The translations under genes were made by a program, and so were the position numbers. A stretch of 11,146 nt of DNA from Planctomycetota bacterium (lineage in GTDB: Bacteria; Planctomycetota; Phycisphaerae; Sedimentisphaerales; Anaerohalosphaeraceae). The stretch lies in assembly GCA_021160785.1 (NCBI GenBank), contig JAGHBX010000555.1, positions 1 to 11,146 on the forward strand. Reading direction: 5' to 3'. Positions 1-6,981 of the stretch are shown piece by piece. The notes under the pieces are model-generated. The model saw nothing but the letters and a program-made list of their open reading frames with translations, was not told the origin of the DNA and made no database searches. Each line of letters begins with the position of its first letter. The stretch's first letter is position 1.

Positions 1-1117
1 AAACATAATCGCTCCACATCGTACCGCACGAAAGGATGATGAACGGCCCCTTGCAGTCAAGGAGTTGCTTTTCAAGCCAGTCCCTCTGCTCATCGCCCAG
101 GAACGAACCTTTTACGCCTTCGCGGAAATACCGATTGTCTACCATGATAGCATCACACGGGCCGATCCGGGTGCGAAGGAAAACGCCTCTACGCTCATCG
201 TTAAATCCGGAAGACGGATTGTTCCAGGCGCTGCTGAACACATCGCAAACGTTTTGCTTGTCCTTTAGGGTATATCCTTTCGGGATGCCCCACTTATCAT
301 TAGCGAAATAATCGTGGTCGTCCCAGGTCGCATAAGTCGGCATGTTTGAGCTGAAATTCTTCCATGCCGGGAAGAAGTCACGCAGCAGATAATCGGCGCG
401 ATGCAGCCCGCAATGGTTTCTCCTGTCCTGAACGGCAATGTCACCGCCGAGCAGCATAGCAGCAGGTTTGCGTTTACGAATAAGCTCCCACTGTTTCTGA
501 TTGCCCAGCCCCCACCTGTGCGTGCATGTCCCAAAAGCAATGCGAACTTTGCCCGAGGTCGATTCAACCGGAGATGTGGTAATAACAGCATGGGCCGGGA
601 TATTTACAGGTTTGTCCTCAACCAGCACCTTATAAGGGTAAGTCGTTGCCGGCTTTAGACCTGTAACAGGAACAATTGCGACCATATCTGTTTGAGGGCC
701 GCTTTTTACCGGGCCAAATGTTTTTACTGAACCGTTTACAGTCACCTGCACCTGAACTTTTGCGGCTCGCAAAGTGCGAATCCAAACCCGCACTCCGGTG
801 GAACTTACCGTACCAAGCATCGGGCCGCCGAGATGGGTTATTGACTGGCTGTCGCAAATTTTTTGAACTTCGCTGTCGGCTGCAACGTCAGCATAGGTAG
901 CGCCCTGTTTGGATTCCAATACCTTAAATGCAGCAGTGTAAAGACGATTAGTTATTTCCGGCTGCTTCCCCCACAAGTTCAATAGTTTCAGACTTACGTC
1001 GATCGACGGACCTTTTAAGATGTTTTTTTTCTTAGCCGCAAAAGCTGCGGTTGATCCAAAAGACATCAAGCTCGCAGAAACACCAACTGCCGTTTTCATA
1101 AATTCTCGTCTATGCAT
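1..1117 (-). CDS. PhoD-like metallophosphatase, Tat-exported (N-terminal part, cut by window edge)
   Basis: This is the 5' part of a gene that runs off the left edge; 372 codons are visible without a stop. The protein opens with a twin-arginine signal (HRREFMK at residues 2-8, hydrophobic stretch to about 27, AFA-A cleavage region), so it should be folded before export by Tat, as classical PhoD is. Residues 93-183 look like the Fn3-like N-terminal domain of PhoD/purple acid phosphatases (THLGGPML...GVRVWIRT...GLKPATTYPYKV). The metallophosphatase core starts at about 191: FGTCTH, LGGD (223-226), and ATWDDHDYFAND (263-274), where DDHD is the family's metal-binding signature. FLGDEQRDWLEKQLL (339-353) matches the helix before the late core strands. 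Expected role: hydrolysis of phosphate mono- or diesters outside the cytoplasm. The exact substrate cannot be told. The start at 1117 is supported by AGGA at 1125-1128, 7 nt upstream. The catalytic C-terminus is outside the window. Confidence 0.9.
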   Translation of the reverse strand, partial: MHRREFMKTAVGVSASLMSFGSTAAFAAKKKNILKGPSIDVSLKLLNLWGKQPEITNRLYTAAFKVLESKQGATYADVAADSEVQKICDSQSITHLGGPMLGTVSSTGVRVWIRTLRAAKVQVQVTVNGSVKTFGPVKSGPQTDMVAIVPVTGLKPATTYPYKVLVEDKPVNIPAHAVITTSPVESTSGKVRIAFGTCTHRWGLGNQKQWELIRKRKPAAMLLGGDIAVQDRRNHCGLHRADYLLRDFFPAWKNFSSNMPTYATWDDHDYFANDKWGIPKGYTLKDKQNVCDVFSSAWNNPSSGFNDERRGVFLRTRIGPCDAIMVDNRYFREGVKGSFLGDEQRDWLEKQLLDCKGPFIILSCGTMWSDYV

Positions 1118-1307
1118 TATTATATCCTGAATATAATCACAAAAAGCATTTATAACCAATTACAATATTCTTACTTATTTTTCTTTTCACTTTAAAAGTG
1201 ATAACTGCGAACAGATCGCCCCTTAATAAAGAATAATAGGCGGATCGAACATTTACCTCGGCCCGCCTTGGAAATCGCCACGTCATTAAAATTAGCTTTA
1301 CTGTTTA
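1118..1307. other. Intergenic gap with two inverted repeats
   Basis: No gene is seen in these 190 bases between the stop of the surface protein gene (1308) and the phosphatase start (1117). Two inverted repeats stand out. TCACTTT-A-AAAGTGA at 1187-1201 is a perfect 15-bp palindrome, about 70 bp upstream of the phosphatase start, and could be an operator. GATCGCC (1214-1220) pairs with GGC-g-GATC (1239-1246) around an AT-rich loop and could be a weak terminator for the upstream gene. Neither is followed by a clean T run on the minus strand, so the terminator reading is tentative. Confidence 0.35.
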
Positions 1308-3416
1308 TCAGGGCCTTTCATCCGCCTCGGTGGCAGCATAATCATCAAGCCAGGCAGAAGCCATTTCTGCAAAGTCCAGCAGATTAGTAATACAGTCGGC
1401 GTTAAAGTCAGTTGCGGCAACCGGTGTGTTCAAACCGTTCTTAGCCATTTCACAAGCATCCTGATAAACGTCAATCTCTATAGACTCTTCTACAGGTGTC
1501 GGGTTAGCTGCGTCACTGACAGCAACTTTCACCGTAACGGTGGACATCTCAGGATCGTATACCATCTGGTCCAATTCGCCATCGGCCGAAAGCGTAACAT
1601 CGTCGAAGTCAACTTCATAGCCGTCATCTAACTCAGTGCCATACGCTTCGCCAATAAGCCTGATAGCCAGTGGCTGTCCGACATTCGGGTCGGCCACATC
1701 ATCTGCACCGGAAACATAGGTGCAACTTGCGGACAACCACGATGTGTTATCGACTGGCGATGGGCCGCCATCAACTGCGGCAACGCCTGCACCGACTATC
1801 TCGATGCGATAGTCAGCTGTGGCGCCTAAGTTATAAAGGGAAGGATTTCCTACCTTTACGCTCAGTTGATATGTCGTAGAAGGCTCGATCGTGTCAAGTA
1901 TTTGCTGATACAAACAGTGGTCTGATACGTAATCCGTTTCGAGCCAGGCCACGTTTTCGCCATCTGGTATGCCAACTGTAAAATCGCCGTCATTCGGGTT
2001 ATACGCACCTCCTTGGGAAGCAACTGGTGACCAGGTATCGCTTCCCGGAACGGACCACATGGTCGACCATGAAGCAACGCCATCTTCGATATATATCCAG
2101 GTATCATTATCCAAAGCCGGATCCTCAAAACTGCTGTTTATGACATATGGAACAAAATAAGATACTTTGGTAAGCGTAACCGTTGTGTCTTCCGTGTCAG
2201 CGCTAGCAGGATCGAATTCAACATCAATACCGTCAGGTACATCAGCACTCCATGCGATAAACAGTTCCGACAGACCGGAATCTGTAACAGTCGCATCCAA
2301 TCCTACCGGGTTATTCGACCATGTCATCTTTGCCGGGGTATGGATTTCAACAGTCGGAGCAGGGTCGGTAGTGGTATCGAAGCTCCAGACACTCCCTATG
2401 ATCATGTTGGCATCATCTAACTTGTCTGCACCGTAAATCCACGAATTCACCTGCCAGTAGTAGGTATCCACCGCACTAGCGTCAACAATCACAGATTCCG
2501 TGTTTAGACCTTTTTCCACAACCAAGTCGAAGTCGGGAACCGGATGCAAGTCGTTCGGTTCGGTCCCAAACCACACGTCAACCCAAACATCGTTTCCATC
2601 AACCGGATCCATATTCGCCCAGATCAAAGGCAAAGAATCTGAAATATTAACCGTATCACCGTTTGTTGGAGAAATGATCTCAACGCCAGGTCTATCTATG
2701 ATAACACCCACGAATCTGCCGCGCCTGGCTGGGCCATCATGGGTATAATGATAGGTGATCGTATCATAGCCCCCGGCATCGGAAAAGTTAAAGGGTGATA
2801 CCCAAAAATGGTTCTTGCCAGCATTGCCAGTAATAAGTTGTATCTCGTATTCAGCCACTTCATCATCTACACCTGCACCGCTCATAGTCGCAGTTAAGGT
2901 AACCTTTTGTTTTATCCCACCGAAAATAACATAAGCTGTACCCGAACTCATGTCAGAGATGTCGATCGTCCCTGTGATGTTCATGGCTCTTGCTAGCGTG
3001 TCCTCAGTTATGTCGGCGGCATTGGCAAAATCGACTCCCGGATCGGTTGCCGTCCAGACATTAGCCCAACTCTCGCTGCCGTCTAAATCAGCAGCATCAG
3101 GGCTTACAACGGGGGCAACGATCCCGGCATCGTCAGCATAGGAAATCAAGGCAGTGGCATCGCCATTGACATTAAAAAAACGGTAGCTCGACACAGTACC
3201 ATCGCCGAAAACGCCTGTTACTGCGTCCCCAGCCATATTTGTACCGGAATACGATGCATTGCCCGGGTAAACCGAGATATTAAACTCACTCTTGTTGTAT
3301 GAGATTTCAACCGTCTCATCAAGAGTCAGCGTAGCGGCACTGACCGGGTTCATGCCTGCCCCGACGATAACTGCCATCGCCACGACTAACGACATTAACT
3401 TCATTTTCTTTTTCAT
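1308..3416 (-). CDS. Secreted modular surface protein with Ig-like modules, nested carbohydrate-binding-like domain and dockerin-like tail
   Basis: A 702-residue protein, first of three paralogues. Residues 1-27 are a Sec signal peptide (MKKKMKLMSL, hydrophobic core, NPVSA-A). Residues 28-241 are the shared domain of unknown function (ISYNKSEFNISVYPGNASYS...GRFVGVIID). Residues 244-347 are an Ig/Fn3-like module (VEIISPTNGDTV...WFGTEPNDL...YYWQV). A second Ig-like module begins at about 354 and resumes at about 611-652. Between its halves, residues about 420-610 form an inserted beta-sandwich resembling CBM4/9 or DUF642-type galactose-binding folds (INSSFEDP, CLYQQI, TTYQLSVKVGNPS, VDFDDVTLS). 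Residues 653-692 are a single dockerin-like calcium-loop repeat (DFNADCITNLLDFAEMASAW). The start at 3416 rather than the longer in-frame 3455 is chosen because the paralogue begins identically and AGGAG lies at 3425-3429, 8 nt away. Likely acts outside the cell in polysaccharide or protein binding; no catalytic motif seen. Confidence 0.87.
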   Translation of the reverse strand: MKKKMKLMSLVVAMAVIVGAGMNPVSAATLTLDETVEISYNKSEFNISVYPGNASYSGTNMAGDAVTGVFGDGTVSSYRFFNVNGDATALISYADDAGIVAPVVSPDAADLDGSESWANVWTATDPGVDFANAADITEDTLARAMNITGTIDISDMSSGTAYVIFGGIKQKVTLTATMSGAGVDDEVAEYEIQLITGNAGKNHFWVSPFNFSDAGGYDTITYHYTHDGPARRGRFVGVIIDRPGVEIISPTNGDTVNISDSLPLIWANMDPVDGNDVWVDVWFGTEPNDLHPVPDFDLVVEKGLNTESVIVDASAVDTYYWQVNSWIYGADKLDDANMIIGSVWSFDTTTDPAPTVEIHTPAKMTWSNNPVGLDATVTDSGLSELFIAWSADVPDGIDVEFDPASADTEDTTVTLTKVSYFVPYVINSSFEDPALDNDTWIYIEDGVASWSTMWSVPGSDTWSPVASQGGAYNPNDGDFTVGIPDGENVAWLETDYVSDHCLYQQILDTIEPSTTYQLSVKVGNPSLYNLGATADYRIEIVGAGVAAVDGGPSPVDNTSWLSASCTYVSGADDVADPNVGQPLAIRLIGEAYGTELDDGYEVDFDDVTLSADGELDQMVYDPEMSTVTVKVAVSDAANPTPVEESIEIDVYQDACEMAKNGLNTPVAATDFNADCITNLLDFAEMASAWLDDYAATEADERP

Positions 3417-3451
3417 CTTGTATACTCCTTTCAAAAAAATGGCATTTAAAA

Positions 3452-4930
3452 TCATCTGTCAACCGCTTCGGTGGCACCATAATCATCAAACCAGGCAAAA
3501 GCCAACTCTGCAAAGTCAGGCAGATTAGTAATACAGTCAGCATTAAAGTCGGTTGCAGCAACCGGGGTGCCCAAACCGTTCTTAGCCATTTCACAAGCAT
3601 CTGGATAAACGTCGATTTCAACGCTCGCTTCAGCAATTTCGGGGTTAGCTTCATCGAAAGCGGTCAGTGTAAGAGTAACAGTAACCATGCTGCCGGTTAA
3701 ATTGGTAACGGTAACTTCAGGATCTTCAGCACCTGCATCAAAATCGACGGTAAGGTCAGGATCATCAAGGCCGTTAGGCTCCGCTGTCCAGCCGTATGTC
3801 AATTCCGACAAACCGGAATCTGTAATAGTCGCATCCAATGTCACCGGGTTATCCGACCATGTCATCATTGCCGGGGTATGGATTTCAACAGTCGGAACAG
3901 CGTCGGCACTGGCATCGAAGCTCCAGACTGTCCCTACGACCGTGTTGGCATCGCCAATAGTATTATCTACACGCCAGTAGTATGTTCCAGGATCAGAAGC
4001 ATCTACATTTACAGTATCAGCATCTTCAATATTGTCAACAACCAGCTCCATATCGTAACCCGGATGAAGTTCATTTGGCTCGGTACCGAACAATACATCA
4101 ACATAAAGTGGCAGGCCATTTGGGTCGATATTCGTCCAGATCAAAGGCAAAGAACCTGAAACAGTAACCGTATCGCCGTCTGTTGGAGAAATGATCTCAA
4201 CGGCAGGACCATCAGGGCCATCTATGATAACACCCACAAATCTGCCGCGCCTGGTGTTATCGCCGGTAGCAAAGATATAATCATAGGTGATCGTCTCATA
4301 GGCCCCGGCATCGGAAAAGTCAAAGGGTACTACCCAAAATTTGTTCAGGGTTCCAGGATTAACCGAGTATTCAGCCTGAATATCTGTTTGACCTGCACCG
4401 CTCATAGTCAAAGTTAAGGTAAGATCGTTTTTTAACCCACCGCAAACAACATAAACTGTACCCTCACTCAGGCCAGAGATGTCGATTGTCCCTGTGATGC
4501 CACTGCCTCTTGCTAACGTATCATCAATATAGTCGGCGGTAGTGGCAAAACCGACTCCCGGATCGGTTGTCGTCCAGACATTAGCCCAACTCTCGCTTCT
4601 GGTGTGTATATCAGTAGCTGTAGCGGGGGCAACGATCCCATAGTCAGCATAGGAACTGAAGACACTGTCATTGGAATTGAAAAAACGGTAGCCCAAAACC
4701 GTACCATCGCCGAAAACGCCTGCGCTCTCATAAGCGATTTCGTCTATCACCCAAGAACCGGAATACGATGCATTGCCCGGGTAAACCGAGATATTAAACT
4801 CACTCTTGTCGTACGAGACTTCAACCAGCTCTTCAAGAGTCAGCGTAGCGGCACTGACCGAGTTCATGCCTGCCCCGACGATAACTGCCATCGCCACGAC
4901 TAACAACATTAACTTCATTTTCTTTTTCAT
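3452..4930 (-). CDS. Secreted modular surface protein with Ig-like modules and dockerin-like tail (paralogue)
   Basis: A 492-residue paralogue of the 1308-3416 product, ending 35 bp upstream of that gene's start, so the two are probably cotranscribed. Residues 1-27 are a signal peptide nearly identical to the neighbour's (MNSVSA-A). Residues 28-237 are the shared unknown domain, ending RRGRFVGVIID. Residues 243-340 form the first Ig/Fn3-like module (VEIISPTDGDTV, FGTEPNELHP, GTYYWRVD). Residues 346-442 form a second, uninterrupted Ig-like module (VPTVEIHTPAMMTWSDNPV...VTVTLTLTAFDEANP). This is the same module that is split by an insertion in the neighbour. Residues 445-484 carry one dockerin-like repeat (DACEMAK, DFNADCITNLPDFAELA). 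The start has AGGAG at 4939-4943 with the same 8-nt spacing, and the T-rich leader resembles the neighbour's, so the duplication included the 5' leader. Function is unknown beyond an extracellular, probably binding or structural, role. The shared domain lacks the TNMAGDAV segment that the other two paralogues have in common. Confidence 0.87.
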   Translation of the reverse strand: MKKKMKLMLLVVAMAVIVGAGMNSVSAATLTLEELVEVSYDKSEFNISVYPGNASYSGSWVIDEIAYESAGVFGDGTVLGYRFFNSNDSVFSSYADYGIVAPATATDIHTRSESWANVWTTTDPGVGFATTADYIDDTLARGSGITGTIDISGLSEGTVYVVCGGLKNDLTLTLTMSGAGQTDIQAEYSVNPGTLNKFWVVPFDFSDAGAYETITYDYIFATGDNTRRGRFVGVIIDGPDGPAVEIISPTDGDTVTVSGSLPLIWTNIDPNGLPLYVDVLFGTEPNELHPGYDMELVVDNIEDADTVNVDASDPGTYYWRVDNTIGDANTVVGTVWSFDASADAVPTVEIHTPAMMTWSDNPVTLDATITDSGLSELTYGWTAEPNGLDDPDLTVDFDAGAEDPEVTVTNLTGSMVTVTLTLTAFDEANPEIAEASVEIDVYPDACEMAKNGLGTPVAATDFNADCITNLPDFAELAFAWFDDYGATEAVDR

Positions 4931-5088
4931 TTCTCATACTCCTTCAAAAAAAACAATAAAATGGCATTTCAAAGCATTAAGCAACAAGCCCACGGCAAAA
5001 CATCGAAATATAAATTACATATTAAAAATGCTCACAGTTTTCAGTAACTGCACAATTTTATTCGTAACCGTTCACTGCATTTATCCTG

Positions 5089-5268
5089 TTAATCACCTAT
5101 GTGCAAAATCGGTTCTGCAATAACCATCCTGTTTCCTGATCCTGATATCTCTCCCTTTGTTACTACCAGGGTCAGAAACCGGTCATCTCTGCCCAGAGGA
5201 ACATCAACGTTGAAAGGTTCGGAAATTTTCCTTTCACCAAAAAATATTAAAATACTTTTTGTATTTTC
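5089..5268 (-). pseudogene. Relic 3' end of a secreted protein gene (NPCBM/sugar-binding-like C-terminus)
   Basis: An open stretch of 59 codons ends in TAA at 5089-5091 and has no start codon of its own; an in-frame TAA lies just upstream at 5269-5271. The translation contains PFNVDVPLGRDDRFLTLV followed by VTKGE and ends AEPILHIGD. The pattern [DP]VPLxxxDRFLTLVxTxG...D/E-P-x-L is what I associate with the last strands of NPCBM-like or related sugar-binding domains at the C-terminus of planctomycete secreted proteins. The upstream codons (ENTKSILIFFGERK) are AT-rich and may already lie beyond the breakpoint. Read as a leftover 3' end of a gene lost by recombination, perhaps in the rearrangement that placed the paralogues here. 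Family assignment is from memory of the motif and not confirmed. Confidence 0.5.
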
Positions 5269-5370
5269 TTAAAAATGTGTAACGTACTCACCGATTATCC
5301 GTCTTAATATATAAGTAACAAATTATTGGAGCTAATTATGAACGCAATTCCAATACAACAAAAAATCTTT

Positions 5371-5397
5371 GGCGCGCGCGCAAAAACCGCGCACGCC
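5371..5397. other. Strong GC-rich hairpin
   Basis: GGCGCGCGCG (5371-5380) and CGCGCACGCC (5388-5397) form a 10-bp stem around a CAAAAAC loop. The only imperfect position (5375/5393) is C-A on the plus strand, but G-U if transcribed on the minus strand. It therefore pairs fully as minus-strand RNA, the direction of all neighbouring genes. It lies about 165 bases past the stop of the PEP-CTERM gene (5562). Role unknown. Confidence 0.4.
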
Positions 5398-5431
5398 AAC
5401 ATCATGGTCCAGTGCATTCTTGGCAAAGTAT

Positions 5432-5452
5432 ACCACTGGTCCACTGGTCCAC
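5432..5452. repeat. Short 8-bp tandem repeat
   Basis: CCACTGGT occurs twice in direct succession and is followed by a half copy, CCAC. It sits between the GC-rich hairpin and the long AT-type palindrome in the gene-free gap. No function is apparent; it may mark slippage or a recombination junction. Confidence 0.35.
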
Positions 5453-5468
5453 ATTTTCTAAAAATATT

Positions 5469-5505
5469 GGGAGAATTAAAGGGAGCTGACCCTTTTAATT
5501 TCCCC
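5469..5505. repeat. Long imperfect palindrome (REP-like)
   Basis: GGGAGAATTAAAGGG at 5469-5483 pairs with CCCTTTTAATTTCCCC at 5490-5505 around the loop AGCTGA, with one bulged T (5496) and one bulged A (5472). The shape, a GGG/CCC-capped AATTAAAGGG arm, looks like a REP-type interspersed palindrome, but only one copy is in the window. It could also act as a transcription end for minus-strand messages. Confidence 0.35.
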
Positions 5506-5515
5506 TTATTTTAAC

Positions 5516-5540
5516 CCCTCGCCGTAAACACCGGCGAGGG
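5516..5540 (-). terminator. Probable terminator of the PEP-CTERM gene
   Basis: CCCTCGCCG (5516-5524) and CGGCGAGGG (5532-5540) form a perfect 9-bp GC-rich stem with a 7-base loop, 21 bases past the stop of the gene ending at 5562. On the minus strand the stem is followed by GTTAAAATAAGG, which is only partly T-rich. Intrinsic termination is therefore likely but not textbook. The hairpin would separate this gene from the two paralogues downstream. Confidence 0.55.
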
Positions 5541-5561
5541 ATCAAAAGATAAAAAATTCAA

Positions 5562-6371
5562 TTAGCCGTTACGGCGACGACGGATAAGACCAAGTCCGCC
5601 AAGTGCCAGCAGCGACAGTGTCGCAGGCTCTGGTACAGCAGTATCATCCAAAATAGAACCCATAAATCTACCTCGCTTGGCTGCGCCATCGTGGCTATAA
5701 AAATAGGTAATCATATCATAGTCATCGGCATCGGTAAAGACAAAGCTTGATGCAAAAATATGGTTCTTGCCAGCATTGCCAGTAATGAGTTGTATCTCGG
5801 ATTCAGCCACTTTATCTTCTACACCATCACCACTCATAGTCGCAGTTAAGTTAATCAGTTGTTTTATCCCACCCCAAAGAACATAAGCTGTACCCTCACT
5901 CATGTCATCGATGTCGATCGTCCCTGTGACGTTCCTGCCTCTTAATACCGTGCGGTCTACGCCAAAAGCAAAGTCGGCGGGATCGACTCCCGGATCGGAT
6001 GCCGTCCAGACATTAGCCCAAGGCTCGCTGGGTTTTACGTCTACATCACCCTGAGCAACTGAATGGGCAATGGTCCCGGATCCATCGTTAGCATAGGGAC
6101 TAACGGCAAAGGTAACTGGATCTTGATTAATAAACTCGTAGGCCGACACAGTACCATCGCCGAAAACGCCTGTTACTGCGTCCCCAGCCATATTTGTACC
6201 GGAATACGATGCATTGCCCGGGTAAACCGAGATATTAAACTCACTCTTGTTATACGAGATTTCAACCGTATCATCAAGAGTCAGCAAACCGGCACTGACC
6301 GGGTTCATGCTTGCCCCGACGATAACTGCCATCGCCACGACTAACAACATTAACTTCCCTTTCCTTTTCAT
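5562..6371 (-). CDS. PEP-CTERM surface protein, short paralogue
   Basis: A 269-residue protein made only of the signal peptide (MKRKGKLMLL...MNPVSA), the unknown domain shared with the two downstream genes, and a C-terminal PEP-CTERM tail. The tail, residues 246-269 (5565-5636), has the three classic parts: VPEPAT, a hydrophobic segment LSLLALGGLGLI, and the basic end RRRRNG. In known systems this tail is recognised by an exosortase, cut, and the protein is held at or released from the envelope. The start at 6371 (ATG) is preferred over 6374 (ATG) and 6377 (GTG). It gives a 7-nt gap to AGGAG (6379-6383), close to the 8 nt of the paralogues, and aligns with their N-termini. Over 108 bases (6144-6251) its DNA is identical to the gene at 1308-3416, although flanking codons have diverged. 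No Ig-like or dockerin-like module is present. Function unknown. Confidence 0.88.
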   Translation of the reverse strand: MKRKGKLMLLVVAMAVIVGASMNPVSAGLLTLDDTVEISYNKSEFNISVYPGNASYSGTNMAGDAVTGVFGDGTVSAYEFINQDPVTFAVSPYANDGSGTIAHSVAQGDVDVKPSEPWANVWTASDPGVDPADFAFGVDRTVLRGRNVTGTIDIDDMSEGTAYVLWGGIKQLINLTATMSGDGVEDKVAESEIQLITGNAGKNHIFASSFVFTDADDYDMITYFYSHDGAAKRGRFMGSILDDTAVPEPATLSLLALGGLGLIRRRRNG

Positions 6372-6822
6372 CATCACTCTCCTTACAAAATAAAGTCCTG
6401 GATATTCTCAACAATGGACAACAAGTCCAAAATAAAATACCCATCTCATCTATTAGCTGTTTTAAGCGCTCAGGTTTCTGTTTGATGCTGCGGTGCCACC
6501 GATCAATGATGTTGCTTAGGAGACACTTGGGAATGCTGGCATTGACAGGCCGATTACTCAGGGGAGTCGTTGCTTGATGGACAGATAGTGAGATACTGCA
6601 CTGGCTGCCTGCAAAAAGCAGGGCCGATCCAGCTGGCAATCCCTCCAAAACGCACTGCCTGCTCGTTCTTCTCAAAACTCTACTCCTCCAGCCCCCCCAT
6701 TGTCCAACTCAACTAAGGGCCCGAAGGTTCATTTCTGATGATAACCGCATCAGGGGGTTTTGGCAAGAGAAAAATCTCCGCCCGAAGGCCCAAAAGCCGT
6801 TCCTTGTTTTTTTATCTTGCGT

Positions 6823-6833
6823 GGGGGGGGGGG
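6823..6833. repeat. Homopolymer tract of 11 G
   Basis: Eleven consecutive G residues, outside any called gene and immediately next to a hairpin. Such tracts are prone to length variation by slippage and to sequencing error. No reading frame crosses it that would make it a phase-variable switch, unless a missed gene exists here. Confidence 0.85.
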
Positions 6834-6856
6834 AAGTACTTGACAGACAAGCACTT
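6834..6856 (-). other. Hairpin next to the G11 tract
   Basis: AAGTACTTG (6834-6842) and CAAGCACTT (6848-6856) pair around ACAGA. The single imperfect pair is A-C on the plus strand but G-U on the minus strand. It therefore fits better as part of a minus-strand transcript, such as the 3' region of the secretin gene. It is followed on that strand by 11 C, not by T, so it is not a standard intrinsic terminator. Confidence 0.4.
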
Positions 6857-6932
6857 ACAGCGATTCGGCCTACCGAAAATCCTTCAAAAAATGTTCCCTG
6901 AGCATCCAAACGAAGGGGGCTTCTCTTTGGCT

Positions 6933-6952
6933 GTAACCGCTCGCGCGGCTAC
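6933..6952 (-). terminator. Hairpin with GCGA tetraloop downstream of the secretin gene
   Basis: On the minus strand GTAGCCGC-GCGA-GCGGTTAC forms an 8-bp stem with one G-U pair and a GNRA-type loop, starting 30 bases after the stop at 6982. On the plus strand the same position would be an A-C mismatch. No T run follows, so it may stabilise the 3' end or act as a factor-assisted terminator. Confidence 0.4.
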
Positions 6953-6981
6953 GGTCTCTGGGGCAGGAGGGACGGGCGACG

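Larger units (their letters stand above)
6378..6981. other. Gene-poor gap of about 600 bp with homopolymers and hairpins
   Basis: No reading frame here has both a credible start and recognisable protein sequence. A minus-strand open frame of 133 codons (6274-6675) overlaps the start of the PEP-CTERM gene and matches nothing I know. The gap holds TGGAC-AACAA-GTCCA (6415-6429), about 45 bp upstream of the PEP-CTERM start and a possible operator. It also holds a CCTGC-AAAAA-GCAGG hairpin (6608-6622), a C7 run (6692-6698), two copies of GCCCGAAGG (6719-6727 and 6780-6788), a T7 run (6807-6813) and a G11 run. It contains the promoter region of the PEP-CTERM gene and the 3' region of the secretin gene. 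It may be a worn-out interspersed repeat or gene remnant. Confidence 0.4.

Noticed and set aside
5338..5514. 58-codon plus-strand frame with GGAG 6 nt before ATG 5338
   Set aside because: It runs through the GC hairpin, the tandem repeat and the long palindrome, and its C-terminal residues (LKGADPFNFPLF) are just the palindrome translated. The composition is not protein-like.
6274..6675. 133-codon minus-strand frame overlapping the PEP-CTERM gene start
   Set aside because: Its C-terminal third is the signal peptide region of the PEP-CTERM gene read in another frame. The rest matches no family I know, and no ribosome site precedes it. A transposase remnant was considered but no motif supports it.
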